From Dictyophora rubrovolvata (lineage: Eukaryota > Basidiomycota > Agaricomycetes > Phallales > Phallaceae): a stretch of 64,000 nt of DNA. The notes under the pieces are model-generated. The model made no database searches, had not been told where the DNA came from, and saw only the letters and a program-made list of their open reading frames with translations. Location: NCBI GenBank assembly GCA_029959195.1, contig CP114121.1, positions 124,001 to 188,000 on the forward strand, given 5' to 3'. Positions 1 to 13,200 of this stretch are shown here, piece by piece; within the stretch, counting starts at the first letter, position 1; every line of letters begins with the position of its first letter. The position numbers and the translations under genes were made by a program.

Positions 1-1660
1 CATGTATTATACTTCAAGTTTGCCACGCATTCGGACACATTACTCCCTCCTAACCTATTGCTCTCTGAACAGGTTTCCGTAGAGTAGGAAAATGCAGAGG
101 ATGACGAAACTTCAGAGCCCCAGGTAAGTATACTGACGAAGGAATCAATTTCGCCCGCTGGTGTCTCATTGAATGCAATATTGGATTCGTAAATGCTTTT
201 CCCGGTGGACTTGTTGCTGTATTTCAAGTATCGCGAACGATGAAAAAAAATGAACCCGACAAAGGCAAGAATGATGAGACCGCAGAAACCTCCAATTGTC
301 CCTCCGACAACAGCTCCAACTGGGAATGATCGTGAATTTGGAGCAGAGCTAGGCCTCACACTGCTTGTTTGTGCGGGCGCAAACGTCACTGTAGGCCTTG
401 GCACGGTGAATCCTGGATTTGGACTTGGGATGTCGCCGGAAAACCTATGATAATAGTCATAATAATAATCGCCATTTTTTTCTAAAAACTTACTCTTGAC
501 TGCTCCAAACGACTGCGTAATCAATATAAAAGGGTCTACCCGGGTTGGCGACAGTATTGGTTAGTGTTACAACATGCGTTTTATTTTCATCTAAACCGTC
601 CATGTAAAAAAGCAACGTCTGCGGATGCTCTTGTTGTTCATTCAAATCTACATTTGGACCTGCCAAATCTCTTGGAAGTTGGTCATCAACCTGTGCTTGA
701 AATGGGGCATTGACGTAAAGTCCGTAAAGCTCCTAAAAGAAAAAGAAAAAGAAATCGATTCATTCAGTTTCTTTTTCTTCGAGTAAATAAGGCATACAAC
801 GGAGCTTCCTTGAAAAGACATTGAAACGCTGGCTCCCTCATCTGTGGTGCCATGAAGAGAAGAATTAAGAGCAGCTGGAGAAAAACTGAGTGACCAAGGT
901 CCATTGTAGATAAAGAAAGGCGATTCATCATCAATCGTTGCGTTAAAAATTGGACCAGAATAACTGAATACATCCGAATTGAAAAAAATATTCTTTCCAA
1001 TGAGATACGTGCTTGAACATGAACTCACTCAAGAGGCCCAATCTCTCTGCCGATAGAAATGTAGTCTACATCCAAAAACTTTTCTTGGGACGTGGGTATA
1101 TTGGTGAGAACAGCCGTATGTTGCCCGTAAGTCAAATTTTCAGCGTTCCAAAGAGGAAACTTAAAGATATTGTTGCTATTTCCATCACCGGTAAACGCGG
1201 GTTCGTTGTCCAGCACGACCGAGTAATGTCCGTGATTAGGTCGCTTCGCACTATTAATGTTGTTCTCAATGAATTGGTGCAATAAATACCCGAACATCTT
1301 GTCTAGACTCTCGCTCACCCGTATATAGTTATGCTATTGCCTATTAATAATAAGTCAACGAATAAAATCAAAACAGTTAATTAAGTACCTACGAAGGCCA
1401 GGGTGGCAGCTGCACCGTTTGCGAATGTTACCTTGAAGGATCCGTCCGAATATTTCGAAGCGTTCGTGTCATTGGTTGGGCTTCCTGTGGGATTCATTTA
1501 ATGGAGGCAGAGCTTGCACGAGCGATTTCTTGACCTTCTACCCACTGGCCGTCAGAGTAACTTATAAGCGGCGATGAGTCTAGTAAACTTCAATTTCGAT
1601 TCCCCATGAGCCTGCCAAAGTGATGACATTACCTTGAAATGTAAAATTTAAAAACGTCAT
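1..1660 (-). CDS. Single-pass membrane protein with two extracellular beta-sandwich-like domains (3' end outside window)
   Basis: No enzymatic function is recognised. Read from an ATG at 1660, a short first exon is followed by a domain holding SSPLISYSDGQW, SPTNDTNASKYSDG, ITIYGAKRPNHGHYSVVLDN and VDYISIGREIGPLE. A second, similar domain follows (about 1000-550: ATIDDESPFFIYNGPWS, then VVTLTNT and FYIDYAVVW). Next come a Pro/Thr/Ser stalk and a membrane helix at about 320-250 beginning GAVVGGTIGGFCGLIILAFV, then a cytoplasmic tail that runs off the window. This layout (two galactose-binding-like domains, stalk, GGxxGG helix) is a frequent uncharacterised architecture in Agaricomycetes. At least six short introns interrupt it, for example a GT-AG intron of about 50 nt that splits the VEG-SPTND junction near 1490-1540. 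No clear signal peptide is visible, so the start may lie further upstream. Decayed relatives sit directly upstream. Confidence 0.72.
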
Positions 1661-2136
1661 CAAAGGAAAAGCGAACTGAGGGAATGTGGCGAGATTCCAG
1701 AAGTGAAACATAATATAGGAGAAAACTAAGGTGTGTGACGGGGGATAAAGCGAAAACAATAATTTAGTAATAATGGCGGCGATTCCTTGAATGATGCCGA
1801 AGGCCAGTTTGGCATGGCCCCTTGTCTCATTGCAGCGTATAGTTAGTTAACTGATATTGAAATATATCGTCATGCCTTCGACGTTGTCTATCATTTCCGC
1901 GACCGGACTGATGATTTATGAACAAGTGTCTCACCTGAGCTGATTATTAACAAAGAAAAAACAGTCAACCCCCAAAAGTTGCTGAACCCACAGTAATGGA
2001 ACATGAGCGATTATCACCATCGTAAGACAAGCTTGCAAAATTTCTCGGACCTACACATGGTACGAATTGGAGATGGCAGACCTCAAGTCCGGCACGGGAG
2101 ACGTTTTCGATTTCTAGTGAGGGAAAATCTCGTGTT

Positions 2137-2665
2137 CTAGGATGATAGAATATAATATTTTACAATGAAATAAATATTCGACCAGAAAAGTACGTGACAT
2201 GACGGTTGTGTCGGGTATGTATTGTGGCCATCAAAGCTGAAAGGAACGATGGATATAAACTCTCTCGGGAGGACCAATATGTCTGCCGACAGAAACAAAA
2301 TACAAGTCCACTTAAAGCTATTGATCACTTCAGCGATAAGTAAATTGGTGGCCGCAACGGTGTGAAGAGAATTGACCAAATTCTGTGCGTTCCAGAGAGG
2401 GAATTGAAAAACCCCGGCCGCGGGTCCAGTTCCGTTGCCGATGAACACAGACCCGCTGTCTTCTTACCCGTATATTGTTATGCTTGTCATTAAGTTATGT
2501 AGAATGTAGGACGTTGATTTCATCACCTTCTCTCCACTGCCCATTTGAGTAGCTTATAAGCAATGGCGACGAGTCTTACATAAAAAGAGTAAATTCTTGT
2601 GTTTGAGGCACAAAACAATGTGAAGTTTACCTTGGAAGGTGGTGTTTAGAAACGTCGAGTAATGA
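2137..2665 (-). pseudogene. Decayed partial copy 1 of the upstream membrane-protein gene
   Basis: The minus strand carries remnants colinear with the gene at 1-1660. They are a first-exon end plus DSSPLLISYSNGQW (about 2660-2540), an ITIYG remnant near 2470, then VFQFPLWNAQNLV and HTVAATNLLI (about 2440-2330). The DLYFVSVGRHIGPP block (about 2310-2265) follows in a different reading frame, so the copy is frameshifted. The segment matching SPTNDTNASKYSDG of the intact gene is missing. The second domain and the membrane helix are absent. Confidence 0.62.
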
Positions 2666-3269
2666 AGGGAGTGTAAGATGCGTATATTAAAATGTGAGGT
2701 AATTCAAGAAGGAAGATGGAGGTTTTTTTGGCCTTGTCAATCAGGTGTGACTCGGACGCTGTCTCAAATCGTTGGAAACCGTGTATTTCCGCACGAAAAC
2801 AATATGTTCTTCTATGATTCTCTTTAAAAAAACGTCGTGTACAACACTATCTGCCGCGGTATCAATGGCACAATGATGGATTCTCGAAGATGTTGCCTTA
2901 TCCGGAGATCTCGGTTTTGTTTGAAGCTGAAAACGAGCCCGGGAAACACCTTGAAGAAGGTTGATGACTGGGTAAAAAAGGTCGCGCACTAAGTTGTAAC
3001 GATAGTATTTATTTTTTGTGGTTTTTTTCGAAATAAAAGAACGTCGAATGCTATAGTGAACGTCAGAGCGGTTGAGTCACAAATAAGTCACAAATACGAC
3101 GACTTTCAAATTCCGTCATGAACTGCAGACGCCTTCTGTGACCGAATGAAACTCAGTCGATTGATTCCTTCCACCAGTCTCCTCACACCTACGCCAGCGA
3201 TGTGCGGCTGAAGAAGCTGGAGGCGCTCACTGAAGGCCTCGACGTTGAATGTTAAATGCGATATTAACT

Positions 3270-3500
3270 CACCCAGGAGGACCGATCTCTCTGCCGATGG
3301 AAACGAAATCCAAATCCAAAGCATCGTCGCCTGTAGAGCTGGGAATATTGGTTATCACAACAGTATGCTGATAATTAGTGATATTCTGAACGTTACGGTG
3401 GCGGTTGCACCGAGAATGGTGGTCTTCTTGTAGGAGGCTTGTGAATATTGTTTGATAAACGAGTCATTAGCTGGACTTCCTAAGAAAGTTGTCTAGTGGA
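3270..3500 (-). pseudogene. Decayed partial copy 2 of the same membrane-protein gene
   Basis: The minus strand reads GSPANDSFIKQYSQASYKKT and GATATVT (about 3480-3385), then directly NVQNITNYQHTVVITNIPSS and LDFVSIGREIGPPG (about 3400-3270). These match the first domain of the gene at 1-1660, but the ITIYGAKRPNHGHYSVV segment has been deleted between the two blocks. No continuation into a second domain or membrane segment is visible. Confidence 0.58.
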
Positions 3501-3904
3501 GACAGAACCTGAGAGGTAAATTTGATATCACAACGGAAGTCGTTCAACGTGGCCCTTCCCAACGAGGCGCTACCACTGGTCCACATGAGCCTGAGCGTAT
3601 GTCTCGTAATGTATATCATCGCGTAAAATCAGTGATCGTTTGCGGTTGTACGAGGAATATATATCAACACTGTTGTGAGCGCTGCGCAAGTTACGTCTGG
3701 TGAACTGGGTATCTCACCTGAGACAACATCACATTTCCGAAGGTGTAGTTAACAACAAGTACAATATGTTCACGATCGCGACATAAACCTGCCAATCGCA
3801 AGGAGTTTCCATCTCACAATTAGAACCCGAAATGAGTAATCTCCGTGACTCAATCGTTAGAAGAAATCAAGATTTAACCCATATCAAAATATCTCATTAT
3901 ACTT

Positions 3905-4060
3905 TTGTCTCACCCGTAAATAATTATGCCTGTCCCTAGCCGGAGCCATGTTGAGTGAGTTACATAACATCGTGAGCCGCGAGCGACGTTCACCGTTGAG
4001 AAGTGAAAAGTTTAATCCCACCCGAAAAGCGAGTCATTAGCAGAAGTTCCTAATCAATTC
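3905..4060 (-). pseudogene. Short remnant of a further copy of the membrane-protein gene
   Basis: On the minus strand, a splice acceptor is followed by GTSANDSLFGWD (about 4050-4015), matching the GSPTND block of the intact gene. About 65 nt further on is an IIIYG-like exon end followed by a GGTGAG donor (about 3950-3910), matching its ITIYG exon. Everything else is lost. This is the most eroded copy and also the one furthest from the intact gene. Confidence 0.45.
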
Positions 4061-4657
4061 ACTCAGTATTAGTAAGGGGTGTATGAGACGTGCGAATTTG
4101 GGGAGAAAAGAAGAAACGTAATGTGGAATTTCCTCACGTATCACAGGTTATTTAGTATTTGGAAAAGTTGAGTAATGCCTTTGTCAAATTGACCTCGTGA
4201 CCCGTCGTGTCGCGTTAATTCTCTCTAAAATCATACGCCATTCTTCACGTAGAAAAAGATCGGATCGACAGTTAAAATAGTTATAAAGCTATGAGTCCTG
4301 CCAGCGGCTCGGGTGAAGTCAAACTTATGCAACTGAGTTTGCAATTGAAGTTCGACTGCAATACAACCCGATGAAATAATTCATACTCAACTCGATTATT
4401 ACCAGTAAGCATGATGATAATTTTGTCTTTTCAACATATTCTGACAATTGACATCCTCCCCTTACATCGAATACAAGATTAATACCACTGTAACTTTGTC
4501 GTTTCGTCTAATCGTCCATTCGTTTTCAAATCTTTCGAGGACGTGAGTCCATGTGGACGAGGACGTTGCCTTCACATTGGCCGTCGAGTCCCTTCCATGC
4601 GTCCTCCGCCCTTCCAAATATACAGTGTATTTAAAAAATAAAAGCCGTTCCGAAGGT

Positions 4658-4665
4658 TATAAAAG
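4658..4665 (+). promoter_or_regulatory. TATA box of the F-box-like gene
   Basis: TATAAAAG lies about 70 nt upstream of the ATG at 4729. It is followed by a pyrimidine-rich stretch, consistent with a short 5' leader. Confidence 0.5.
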
Positions 4666-4728
4666 GAGCTCAACTTTCCCCCTAGGTTTTTCATCAGTTT
4701 CCCTCTGTTAATCTCTTCAGAAATCAAG

Positions 4729-6540
4729 ATGCATCACATGTTCACGATAGAAGACTTGCGCTATGCAATATTCTCTTTGTTGTCGTATCACCAGTTAACC
4801 ATTGTGGCTCGTGTTCACTCTACATGGAGTCTATGTGCTAATTCACTTCTATGGAGGAACGCTAACCTTAGACTTGACCAAGTAATGAAAATTTATTCGG
4901 GCCGCGTTTATCATGTAGAAGACCGTGGGTGTAAATGCACCAGATGTAACCCTGTAAGTCTTGAATTTCATTGAATATTACTATGATTTTAATATTGGAT
5001 TCAGAACGCGGAAGAATCGGCGACTATTGAAACCTTGGACTGGAAGCGGTTTCAGCTTTATGCTCCTTACATCAAGGAAGTGGAAGGAGTTTATTGGCCC
5101 AGCGAGCTTCTTAGGAAGGTTTCGTTGATGGCTCGTTCCGAAAAGGCGCAATATATTTTCCCCAATATACGATTTTTAAAGTGGCGAATAAATGGCGACG
5201 AAAAGGGAGAATTCCCAGATTTGAGCACTTTGATCGCACCCAGTCTCGATCACTTGTGCTTTGGCGGTGACTTTTGGATTCCTAGCTATACTAACCCACA
5301 CCTACCCTTTTTCAATCATGCCAATCATGTTTGCCAGTTATTGGAGCAGCGTGTTCCTACTCTTCGCACCTTCCAATTTATCCTGCCCTCACGCTCATTT
5401 ACGACAGAGGTTGCTCAATGTGTCGATTCGGTGCAAAAGCTACTGAAATTCTTTGCACCGACTCTGAGATCGGTACAACTTCCAGGCCTTTTCAATACGG
5501 AGTCTATAATCGGAAGTCTTTTGACGATCACGAATATTTGCAGCTTAAACATGGACGGATACAATGATTGTCTATACAAATACGACTGGAATGCAGCGGC
5601 CCCCGACATTAAATGTGCTGGAAACTGTCCACCGCGTCGGAGACAGTTTCCATCCCTTTGTTCTTTCGCCTTCGCCGGATCCTCCCAAGATATTGAGAGA
5701 ACATTCATCGGTTCATTCGATTTCAGTTCCATCACATATCTCAAATGGTTTAAATTCAGCGAATACGATGTCGACATCAATTTCATGAGGCTAATTCCTT
5801 CAACCTTCCCCCGATTATGTACTTTTTACCTCGAAGACTCCACGCTCTATTCAAAAAGGATTGTTCCATGGTCTTCTCTTCAACCTGTCCTTCGATGTGA
5901 AGACCTGACCAACCTAAGGTTGCCTGGTATCCAAGTTTCGATGAACCGAGACGAGCTCATTGGTCTTCTTGCAAACCGAACGAATTGGACAGTTCTGGAG
6001 ATAGTCACCGACACTGCGTGGTTACGACTCCAAGATTTGTACCTATTCGCACGATTTTGCCCAGACCTTGTTCACCTTGGGATTACGCTGGGAAAATTTG
6101 ATTCGTCTTGGCCTGACGACCCCGCGCTTCTAGAGTTCTGGTTCCCTGTTCTCGAATCTGTCGAGTTTTTCGATGTCACTAATGACAATCTTGACGGACT
6201 TTTAGCTGGTGAGCTACTTTATTACATTTGCGATAAGGCGGTATACGTTGTGGGAGGGACCATAACTATTGAATTCTGTGAAAACGCCGAGATGGCGATC
6301 GCCGCCTACTGCATTGCGGAAGAGATAAATTCCGGAACGCCCATGTCTGCGGAAGTCAGAGATTACGCAAAGCGTGCTGCGAAAAGGCATGGGTTGGACA
6401 TGGACATTATAAATTACCTCAACGATACTGACGAAAATGACGTCTACGACAGGGATGGGCACGGAGTTCGAGTTCCAGATGCGGAGAGAGATGCGGTATT
6501 GCTCCATAGTTTATCTTTTTGGTTTTTAAGTCCAATTTAA
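4729..6540 (+). CDS. F-box-like protein with leucine-rich C-terminal region
   Basis: This is a putative substrate-recognition subunit of an SCF-type ubiquitin ligase; the specific target is unknown. Two exons: 4729-4953 and 5005-6540, with a 51-nt GT-AG intron (4954-5004) in phase 0, giving about 586 residues. The N-terminus (TIEDLRYAIFSLLSYHQLTI, then VHSTWSLCANSLLWRNANL) has the length and hydrophobic spacing of an F-box. The long second exon has irregular leucine-rich segments (for example LRSVQLPGLF, CEDLTNLRLPGIQV, CPDLVHLGITLGKF) typical of agaricomycete F-box proteins. The C-terminus is acidic. A TATA box lies just upstream. Such genes form large lineage-specific families in mushrooms; a second one lies at 52712. 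Confidence 0.78.
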
Positions 6541-7260
6541 TACTTTTCAATTTTTGTACCTTACCCCCATTTTAAATCTCAATACTTTCGACTGTAAGTC
6601 TCTCAGGACTGAAGAAAACTTGAGGGGTGAGTATCACGATGATCTACCAAGGGAAGTGTGGGACCAAATAGAAATCGAGAATGTGGGTAAGAAGGGAAGC
6701 GAAGGATATAAAGGAAGGATAAGTGCATAACGCCTGAGACAAATTAAATGAAGGAGAACATAAAAAGAGTGTCCTGGCGGAAAAAGAAGAGTGATATAAA
6801 CGAATTGAAGACAAAGGAGCTGAAAACAAAGACAAGGGATGAAGACAAAGACAAGGGATGAAGACAAAGGATAGAAACAAAGACAAAGGAGCTGAAATAC
6901 AATCTTGCGCCGAGCAACAATGTATAATGGACCACGTGTAATTCCCTTGCATGCAGCAATAAACCTAGATCCACATCTCTAATATGAGCATGCATGGGGC
7001 TCTGGCGGCTCCGGACGCCCCCAGTAACTTAGCACGGTGGATTCTGGAATGACTTTGAAGTGACTTGGTGAGGTCCAGGCGTTTCAGTTACTTTTCAGTA
7101 CTCGGAAGAAGATTTGTAGTAAACCATGTTACATAATGAGAAGGAAAGAAATGTTATGCGAGTCATGATCAAATGTCATTTGTAATAAATCATATCAGAA
7201 ATTGTGATGTGTCCTTGAATGTACCATGAATTCATAATAAAAACGCATAAAATAAAAGAA
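6541..7260. other. Intergenic, low-complexity purine-rich DNA
   Basis: Between the convergent F-box-like gene and FAB1. Apart from the tandem repeat at 6808-6897 and scattered purine-rich plus-strand sequence, nothing gene-like is seen. The minus-strand reading frames here are Ser/Leu/Phe-rich translations of the repeat. Confidence 0.6.
6808..6897. repeat. Degenerate purine-rich tandem repeat
   Basis: Units of about 18-19 nt built on GAAGACAAAGACAAGGGAT alternate with a GACAAAGGAGCTGAAA variant. The two central copies are nearly identical and the flanking ones are degenerate. Confidence 0.7.
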
Positions 7261-10200
7261 TCAACAATCGACCCAGAAATCCAACAGGCTATCGCCTTCT
7301 TCGTTAGGATGGTTTCTACCTTTCATCCAGCGATCCGGAACCTGGTTCATAAGACGAATAACTATCCAATTCAAAAGGATTTGGGAAAGGAAGTGCTCAC
7401 AAGGGGAAAGTAACGCTCCATAGCACTTCTAAATCTAGCTTTGTATTGCTTTGGCGTTACGATGGTTGGTTCGCCCTTCAATGCACCTCCGCCTAGGAAC
7501 GAAGCATCTTTCACCCAACTTTCTAATTTTTTGTCCCAAGTGTATGTACGGATGTAGTCTAGCCCAATTAAGTAGAATGAAATAAAGGTTTAGAATCGTA
7601 TACGCACCAACGATTCCCAGTACTAGTTCGTTTTTGACGCTGTCGATACCTACAACCAACGAATAGTCCATGACATTGAAATCAGACAAAAATTTGGTGT
7701 CATTCCATAGCGTCGCTCGAAAAATGCGTTTTGAGTGTTCGCGGATATACAACGGATTCAAGTGCGCAGCTATATGGAAGTCTAATTTAGTCTCATCAAC
7801 TTGCCCGGAGACAAATCATAATCACTTTTAACGAGATTCTCGTCCAATAATACCTCATTTTCTTTTCCGGTCGCAGGCACGTGTCGGTTTCTAGTCGAAC
7901 CTTTTAAATCATAGATCTATAAGGCACAAAACTGAGCCTTGGAACACACAGAGTAAAAATACACTTACTTTGGTGAACCTACGATCGTAGAAGAGATTCT
8001 CCATAACGAGGAAAACCGATGAAGCTGTCTTAGGTTTAATCCCACGCTTGGCATCCTTGGGGCGAGTGAAACTGATACGATAGCAGCCAAAAATTTTGGC
8101 AAGTAGCGTTGGACGCTGGAGGAATGTATAAGTCAATTATTGACTAATCATATGTATGAAAAAACATACGCCATCTGCAATTGTCGACGCCATATATTCA
8201 AAATACGCTGGAGCAAAGGTAGCCATTGAAGACATCTCTGCCTTCGACAACTCTTTAGCTATGAACCGATCGTCTAACATTCAACAAAAACTTAGAAAAT
8301 TGACGCAGAACATTGTTCAGGGTTTTACCTTGAGTCTTCAAGAACCCAGAGCCTGATTTACCACCCTTGGCATTCCACTTGATACAACGCGCAAGAGACT
8401 CAATTATGCTTTTCTCACATTCATAAATCCTTCGCAAGGCATGAAATTGTTCCGGAAACATGAGTACGCAAGTGATAATGATGTCGTCAAACGCGAAGTC
8501 GAAGGCTAAAAGTGTGTCAATACCGTAATCAGTCTACTCGAGTCGAAGATGTACTGACACCAAGCATATTCAGATCCAGAGGTCTGTTTAAGGAACTGTA
8601 CGGCATCTCCTTCTTCTTCATGATCAAGATCCACCACACCCCAAGAGGACGTTGACTCGGTGATGGAATGATCATCGGACATGAATGGTTCTACGTTCTC
8701 GACAATCCTAGACTTACGCCGCGCAAAACGTGCCGCTTTCTGCCGTTCTCTATAATCCTTACAACTAGTTTCAAAATGACTTAGTCACATCAAATTGAAA
8801 CGAGCAAATACAAGGATGAACCGACCTAAGTGCAACAGCAATTATAGAAGTCGGTTCGTCAGTCCGTAGCGCGATTGGTGAGTCTTGGTGTATATGAACA
8901 GGATCAGCGATGAGATCTTCGAACGAGTCCGCGAGATTCCTAGGAAGACCTTGTTGTTGCGACCATAGTCCAGACAAAGTCTTGATAAATGATCCTTTCT
9001 CTTGAAGGGTATGGGTACCCTCAAATGATGTTAAGGCGGGTGAACTTGATCTGAATGACGGAATCCCAGGTGAAGGGGGGACTGAAGAGAATAATGATTG
9101 GTTCGAAACTGGGGTATTCAGCGATGATTGGCGAACGATGTTCTGGATAGGAACCGGAATGTTCTGCGATGTAGTAGGGCTGGGCTCTTTGCTTGATTCT
9201 GGCGGAGTTGTTTCTGGACTTGGCAGAGAGGTGGTCTCAACAATGGAAAGATCGCCCCCGGACGAGGAAGGTTGAGAGTTTGGGTGTTCTCGCTGCAGCT
9301 GAGGTGCCTCTTCTTCTTCCCCTTCTTCCTCGTCGTCTGCATCACTGGATTCGTCATTACTGTCCGACTCATTGAAAATCACTTGTTGCAAGTTCTCGAT
9401 GACATGCACGCTAGGTCGCCCAGAAGCGACAGGACGTGCCCGTCGTCCCCTAAGAAGTGCATAGGGCCGGTTCGCCCTTTCAGTGTCCCTGGCTATCCGT
9501 TCGAACTGCCGAGCAAGAGTCGAAACTTTGGAATTCGTATTCACTCGTCGTAACGTGCTTTTAGCCGCATTCGCTTGTATAGACCGAAGAGTTGATCTTT
9601 CGCGTGACGCAATTCTTTGTGTGCCTTTTCCTTTGATAGTTTTGGTAGAAATTTCGCGTGAAAATGCACCCACAGTCAAAGCGCTGGCTTTTGAATTTGA
9701 ACGCTTATCGGGAGAAACTTGCCTGGAAGGATTCCGAGTTTCAGGCATTCCAGTTGAAATAGGCGCCGGTATTCGACTAACACCAGCATTACCCTGGTCG
9801 GTTTGTTGGCGTCGACTAGTCAAGTACTTTGGAGCAATATTGGCCGCATAGCTTTGTTCAAAATCAGATAAGAAAGGCTGCAGTGCCTTTTTAGTCCGTG
9901 TGCGACGAACACGAGGACTTGTACTTTCTCTCTCAGCAGGAGATTTCCTAGGCTCTGAAATTTCGTACTGTCTCACTAAGGCAGGAACCTTAATTCTAGG
10001 CGCAGTAGGCCGCGGAAGTCTAGAGACGTATGTTTTGTTATTCGACACCTATAAGCTTGCTTAACAACGGATAGTTTTAAAAAGGGCAATAGGTTCTTAC
10101 CCTAGAAAGAGCACGGCTACCACTGATAGTAGAATCGCTCTCAACATCTGACTTAGGGGACCGGCATTCCGGAATACTTTCTATTTGCGGAGGCGCAGGC

Positions 10201-13200
10201 ACAGCCTGCGGTTCCGGTGCCGCTGCAGACAACTCTCCAACGCTGTCGTGCATCTCTGTTCCCTCGGGGGATTCATGAAGTAGCGACTGCTCCATATTTT
10301 CTTGCTCCTTCTCTACGATGTTGGCATCGGCGGGAGCAGGTAATGCCGAAGTGAGCTTCTCCTCGTATGTAGACTCCGTCTCGGAGGCAGATGATTGCAC
10401 AATGCCAGTTCGACGCCGAATAAACCCACTCTCAGCCTCCGACATCCCACTTGAAGGTAGCTTATCAAGTGTTGTAGACGACTCGTTCCTCTTGCTGGAC
10501 CAAATTACTGAACTAATTCCTGAGGTACGACGGACTTCCTTTTCTCGAGGCTTCGGTAGCATATCTAACTTGGATTGCCACGCATACATATGTTCTTGCA
10601 GGAGTTGCCTTGCACGTCCCAGAGCGAGGGTATCAGTAGGGGGCGATTCTTGATAAATACGGTGTATGTCCCTGGCCATCTGAATACGGTGCTTCTCAGC
10701 TTCTCGGAGGTAGGCTGCGGTTTTGATGGATGCATCAGGATATGTCTCTCCGAATTCTACGAGTAACAATTTCAGGTCATGAATTAACCCCGCAAACCAG
10801 GTTGCATTCCGCTCTAACATGCGGAGATAGTAGTTGTTCTTTAGCTCCAAAAGTACTTCTGGCCGTACGCGAACACGCCTTGGAGGGAAAACGATCTCTT
10901 GTAAAACAATAGGTTCTGTGTAGAATCGAAGTACCGTTCCCCTGTACGCGAAATATCTTGCATGATCCAGATAAATATTATGCGCGCAGCCAGCACCGGG
11001 GACGATAAGAACATCGGCAGGATAAAAATACAACTCAAGAAATTTGGCGAACGAATATCTAAGCGTTTCTTCGCTCACTGGAATGAAGGGTGTGGCCTGC
11101 CCGCATCGACGACAGACACTCCAAGTCGTCACCAGCTCCTGTATAGGAGCATCCAAGGACTTGGCTTGAATCTTCCCACTCCATGGTTCAGCCACAATAA
11201 TAAGTTTACTCTCGTTATGGACATAAACTTTGCAATGAGCTGCAGTTTGTTCTTCACACGACGAGCAAACAGCTTTGTTGTCTTTGGACGGCGTGAGACC
11301 TTCAGCAACAGTCCTGTCAATGAAATAACCAAGTGTGCAATCGTTCTCGCCATAATACGTGAAATACGATAAGATCGGATTATGACAGGGCTTGCACTGA
11401 TGCACTTCAGCTAGAGGCGCAGTGAATTCGCGAATAGCCAAAGTCTGGTAATGCTCAATTGCAAAATCGTCAGGATTCTTGCGTAGGTACCATTCCCATA
11501 CGGGAAGATGCTCATCGTACTGAAAATGAGCTAAACCAAGTGTGCTCTCCTTGGCAAGTTCCGAGGCTGGCTTCAGGGGTACAGGTTTTTCCACAAGAGC
11601 AAAGTCTTCTTCGGTTTCATTGGCAGCATCAAGTGCAGGGACAATAATCGATGCAATGGAGTCGCGCATCGCTTCAACATCTACCTCTTTACTGTTGGCG
11701 CCATAGTCAAAATATCCTACGAAGATGGTCAATACCTCAAACAAAATAAGCTCAGGAAATAACATACCTGTAACGGGATCGCCTAATTTTAGAACGGGAA
11801 GTGCTGCAGGTGTGGTTTGCCGGTCGGGAAGATCCAACGGGGATGCTTCCACAGGCAATTCAGAAGCCTTGATAGTAACCTCTCTATCATGACCCAAAGA
11901 CCGTCTTTCTTCCTTCTGAACCACTTCGTCTTCCCAGGCAGCTTTGAGCTCTCTCAGCAGATCATCTAACTCCTGCATACGCCGAATAGGATAAGGAGGA
12001 GGGAACCGTAACGTAGCGGAGACGGATATAAAATTCCTGAGATATGGCTCCACTGACTCGCGAATACGTTGCGTTAACTTCATTTGAGCCGCATCCTCTG
12101 GAGATAAGTCGTCTTCGTCAAACAGAACTTCACCTCTGACGGTGGGACTAACGACAACAGCTGAGTCCCCCGCTTCAAACCCGGTGAATTCAGGTTCCGT
12201 CGTCGTCAAAGGCGGAAGCCAACGAGGAGGTAAAACCATCGTACCTTCCGGACCGGCATTGGCTAAGAACGACAGTGTAGGGATTGAAAGTGTGCGCGGA
12301 CGGATAGAAGGAACGGAATATGACAAAGCAGGGGTTGAAGAAGGGGAAGGAATGGGATCGGCAGTAACCGGAGGCAGTGTTATAACCGAATCTTTCCAAA
12401 GATGTGTTTCCATTTTTAAATTGCGCACGACGAAGACCAAGAAACGCGTGACGTTCTTGATGCGTCGTAAAAGTGTGATATCGCCACCTCGTAAAATGAT
12501 CGTGCACCCCATCTCGCGATAACATCCTTCGAAGCGCATGTACGTTTTCCGACGACCTGGTATGAGTGGATGATCAAATGTCTGCAGTTGAAACCGTGTA
12601 CAATGTCCTAGTCGCGGTTCGACAGCCAGCTTGTCCATGGAAGATAAAACGTCTGCTTGAGTCATACGAGCGACTAGCTGAATAGCTGATGCTTTGACGC
12701 TACGAGCAACGGCAATGTTCTGTTCAAGCAAAGCTTCTAGAGCTATTCGACTAACAGATTTCTCAACGAGCAGTACGTGTGGACGTAGTGCTGCAACACG
12801 TCCGACCAGATTGGTAAGGTACTGCTTCTCCTGATTAACCAATGGGTCTAGATGCATGTATTGTCCTTCTACACGATGAAATTCGAATGGAAAAGTGACC
12901 AGCATGACGCGAGGATTCCGGATAGTACGGGCCATATGTTTGTGTGCGACGTTCTTTGTGATCACAGCCCCATCGACATACTCAGAATCACGAGGCGAGC
13001 CGCCAGGTATCTTCTTTATCTTCACATGCTGCCGGACATCCATTGAAGACGACGTGGTGAAGAAGGCCAAATCTCGTGCCATTTGAAGAGAAAGTCTGAG
13101 GAGAGTTTCCTCCCATTCCTTGACATTTGGAACGCCTTCACGGGTGAGCATCTGACGAAGGACGATGCGTAGATGGAACATAGAACTGGCATTGAGTTCT

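Noticed and set aside
6644-6995. Minus-strand Ser/Leu/Phe-rich frames resembling membrane segments
   Set aside because: They translate the purine-rich tandem repeat and have no splice logic or family motif.
9193-9851. Plus-strand frames of 60-122 codons
   Set aside because: Antisense to the FAB1 linker exon, which is clearly coding on the minus strand.
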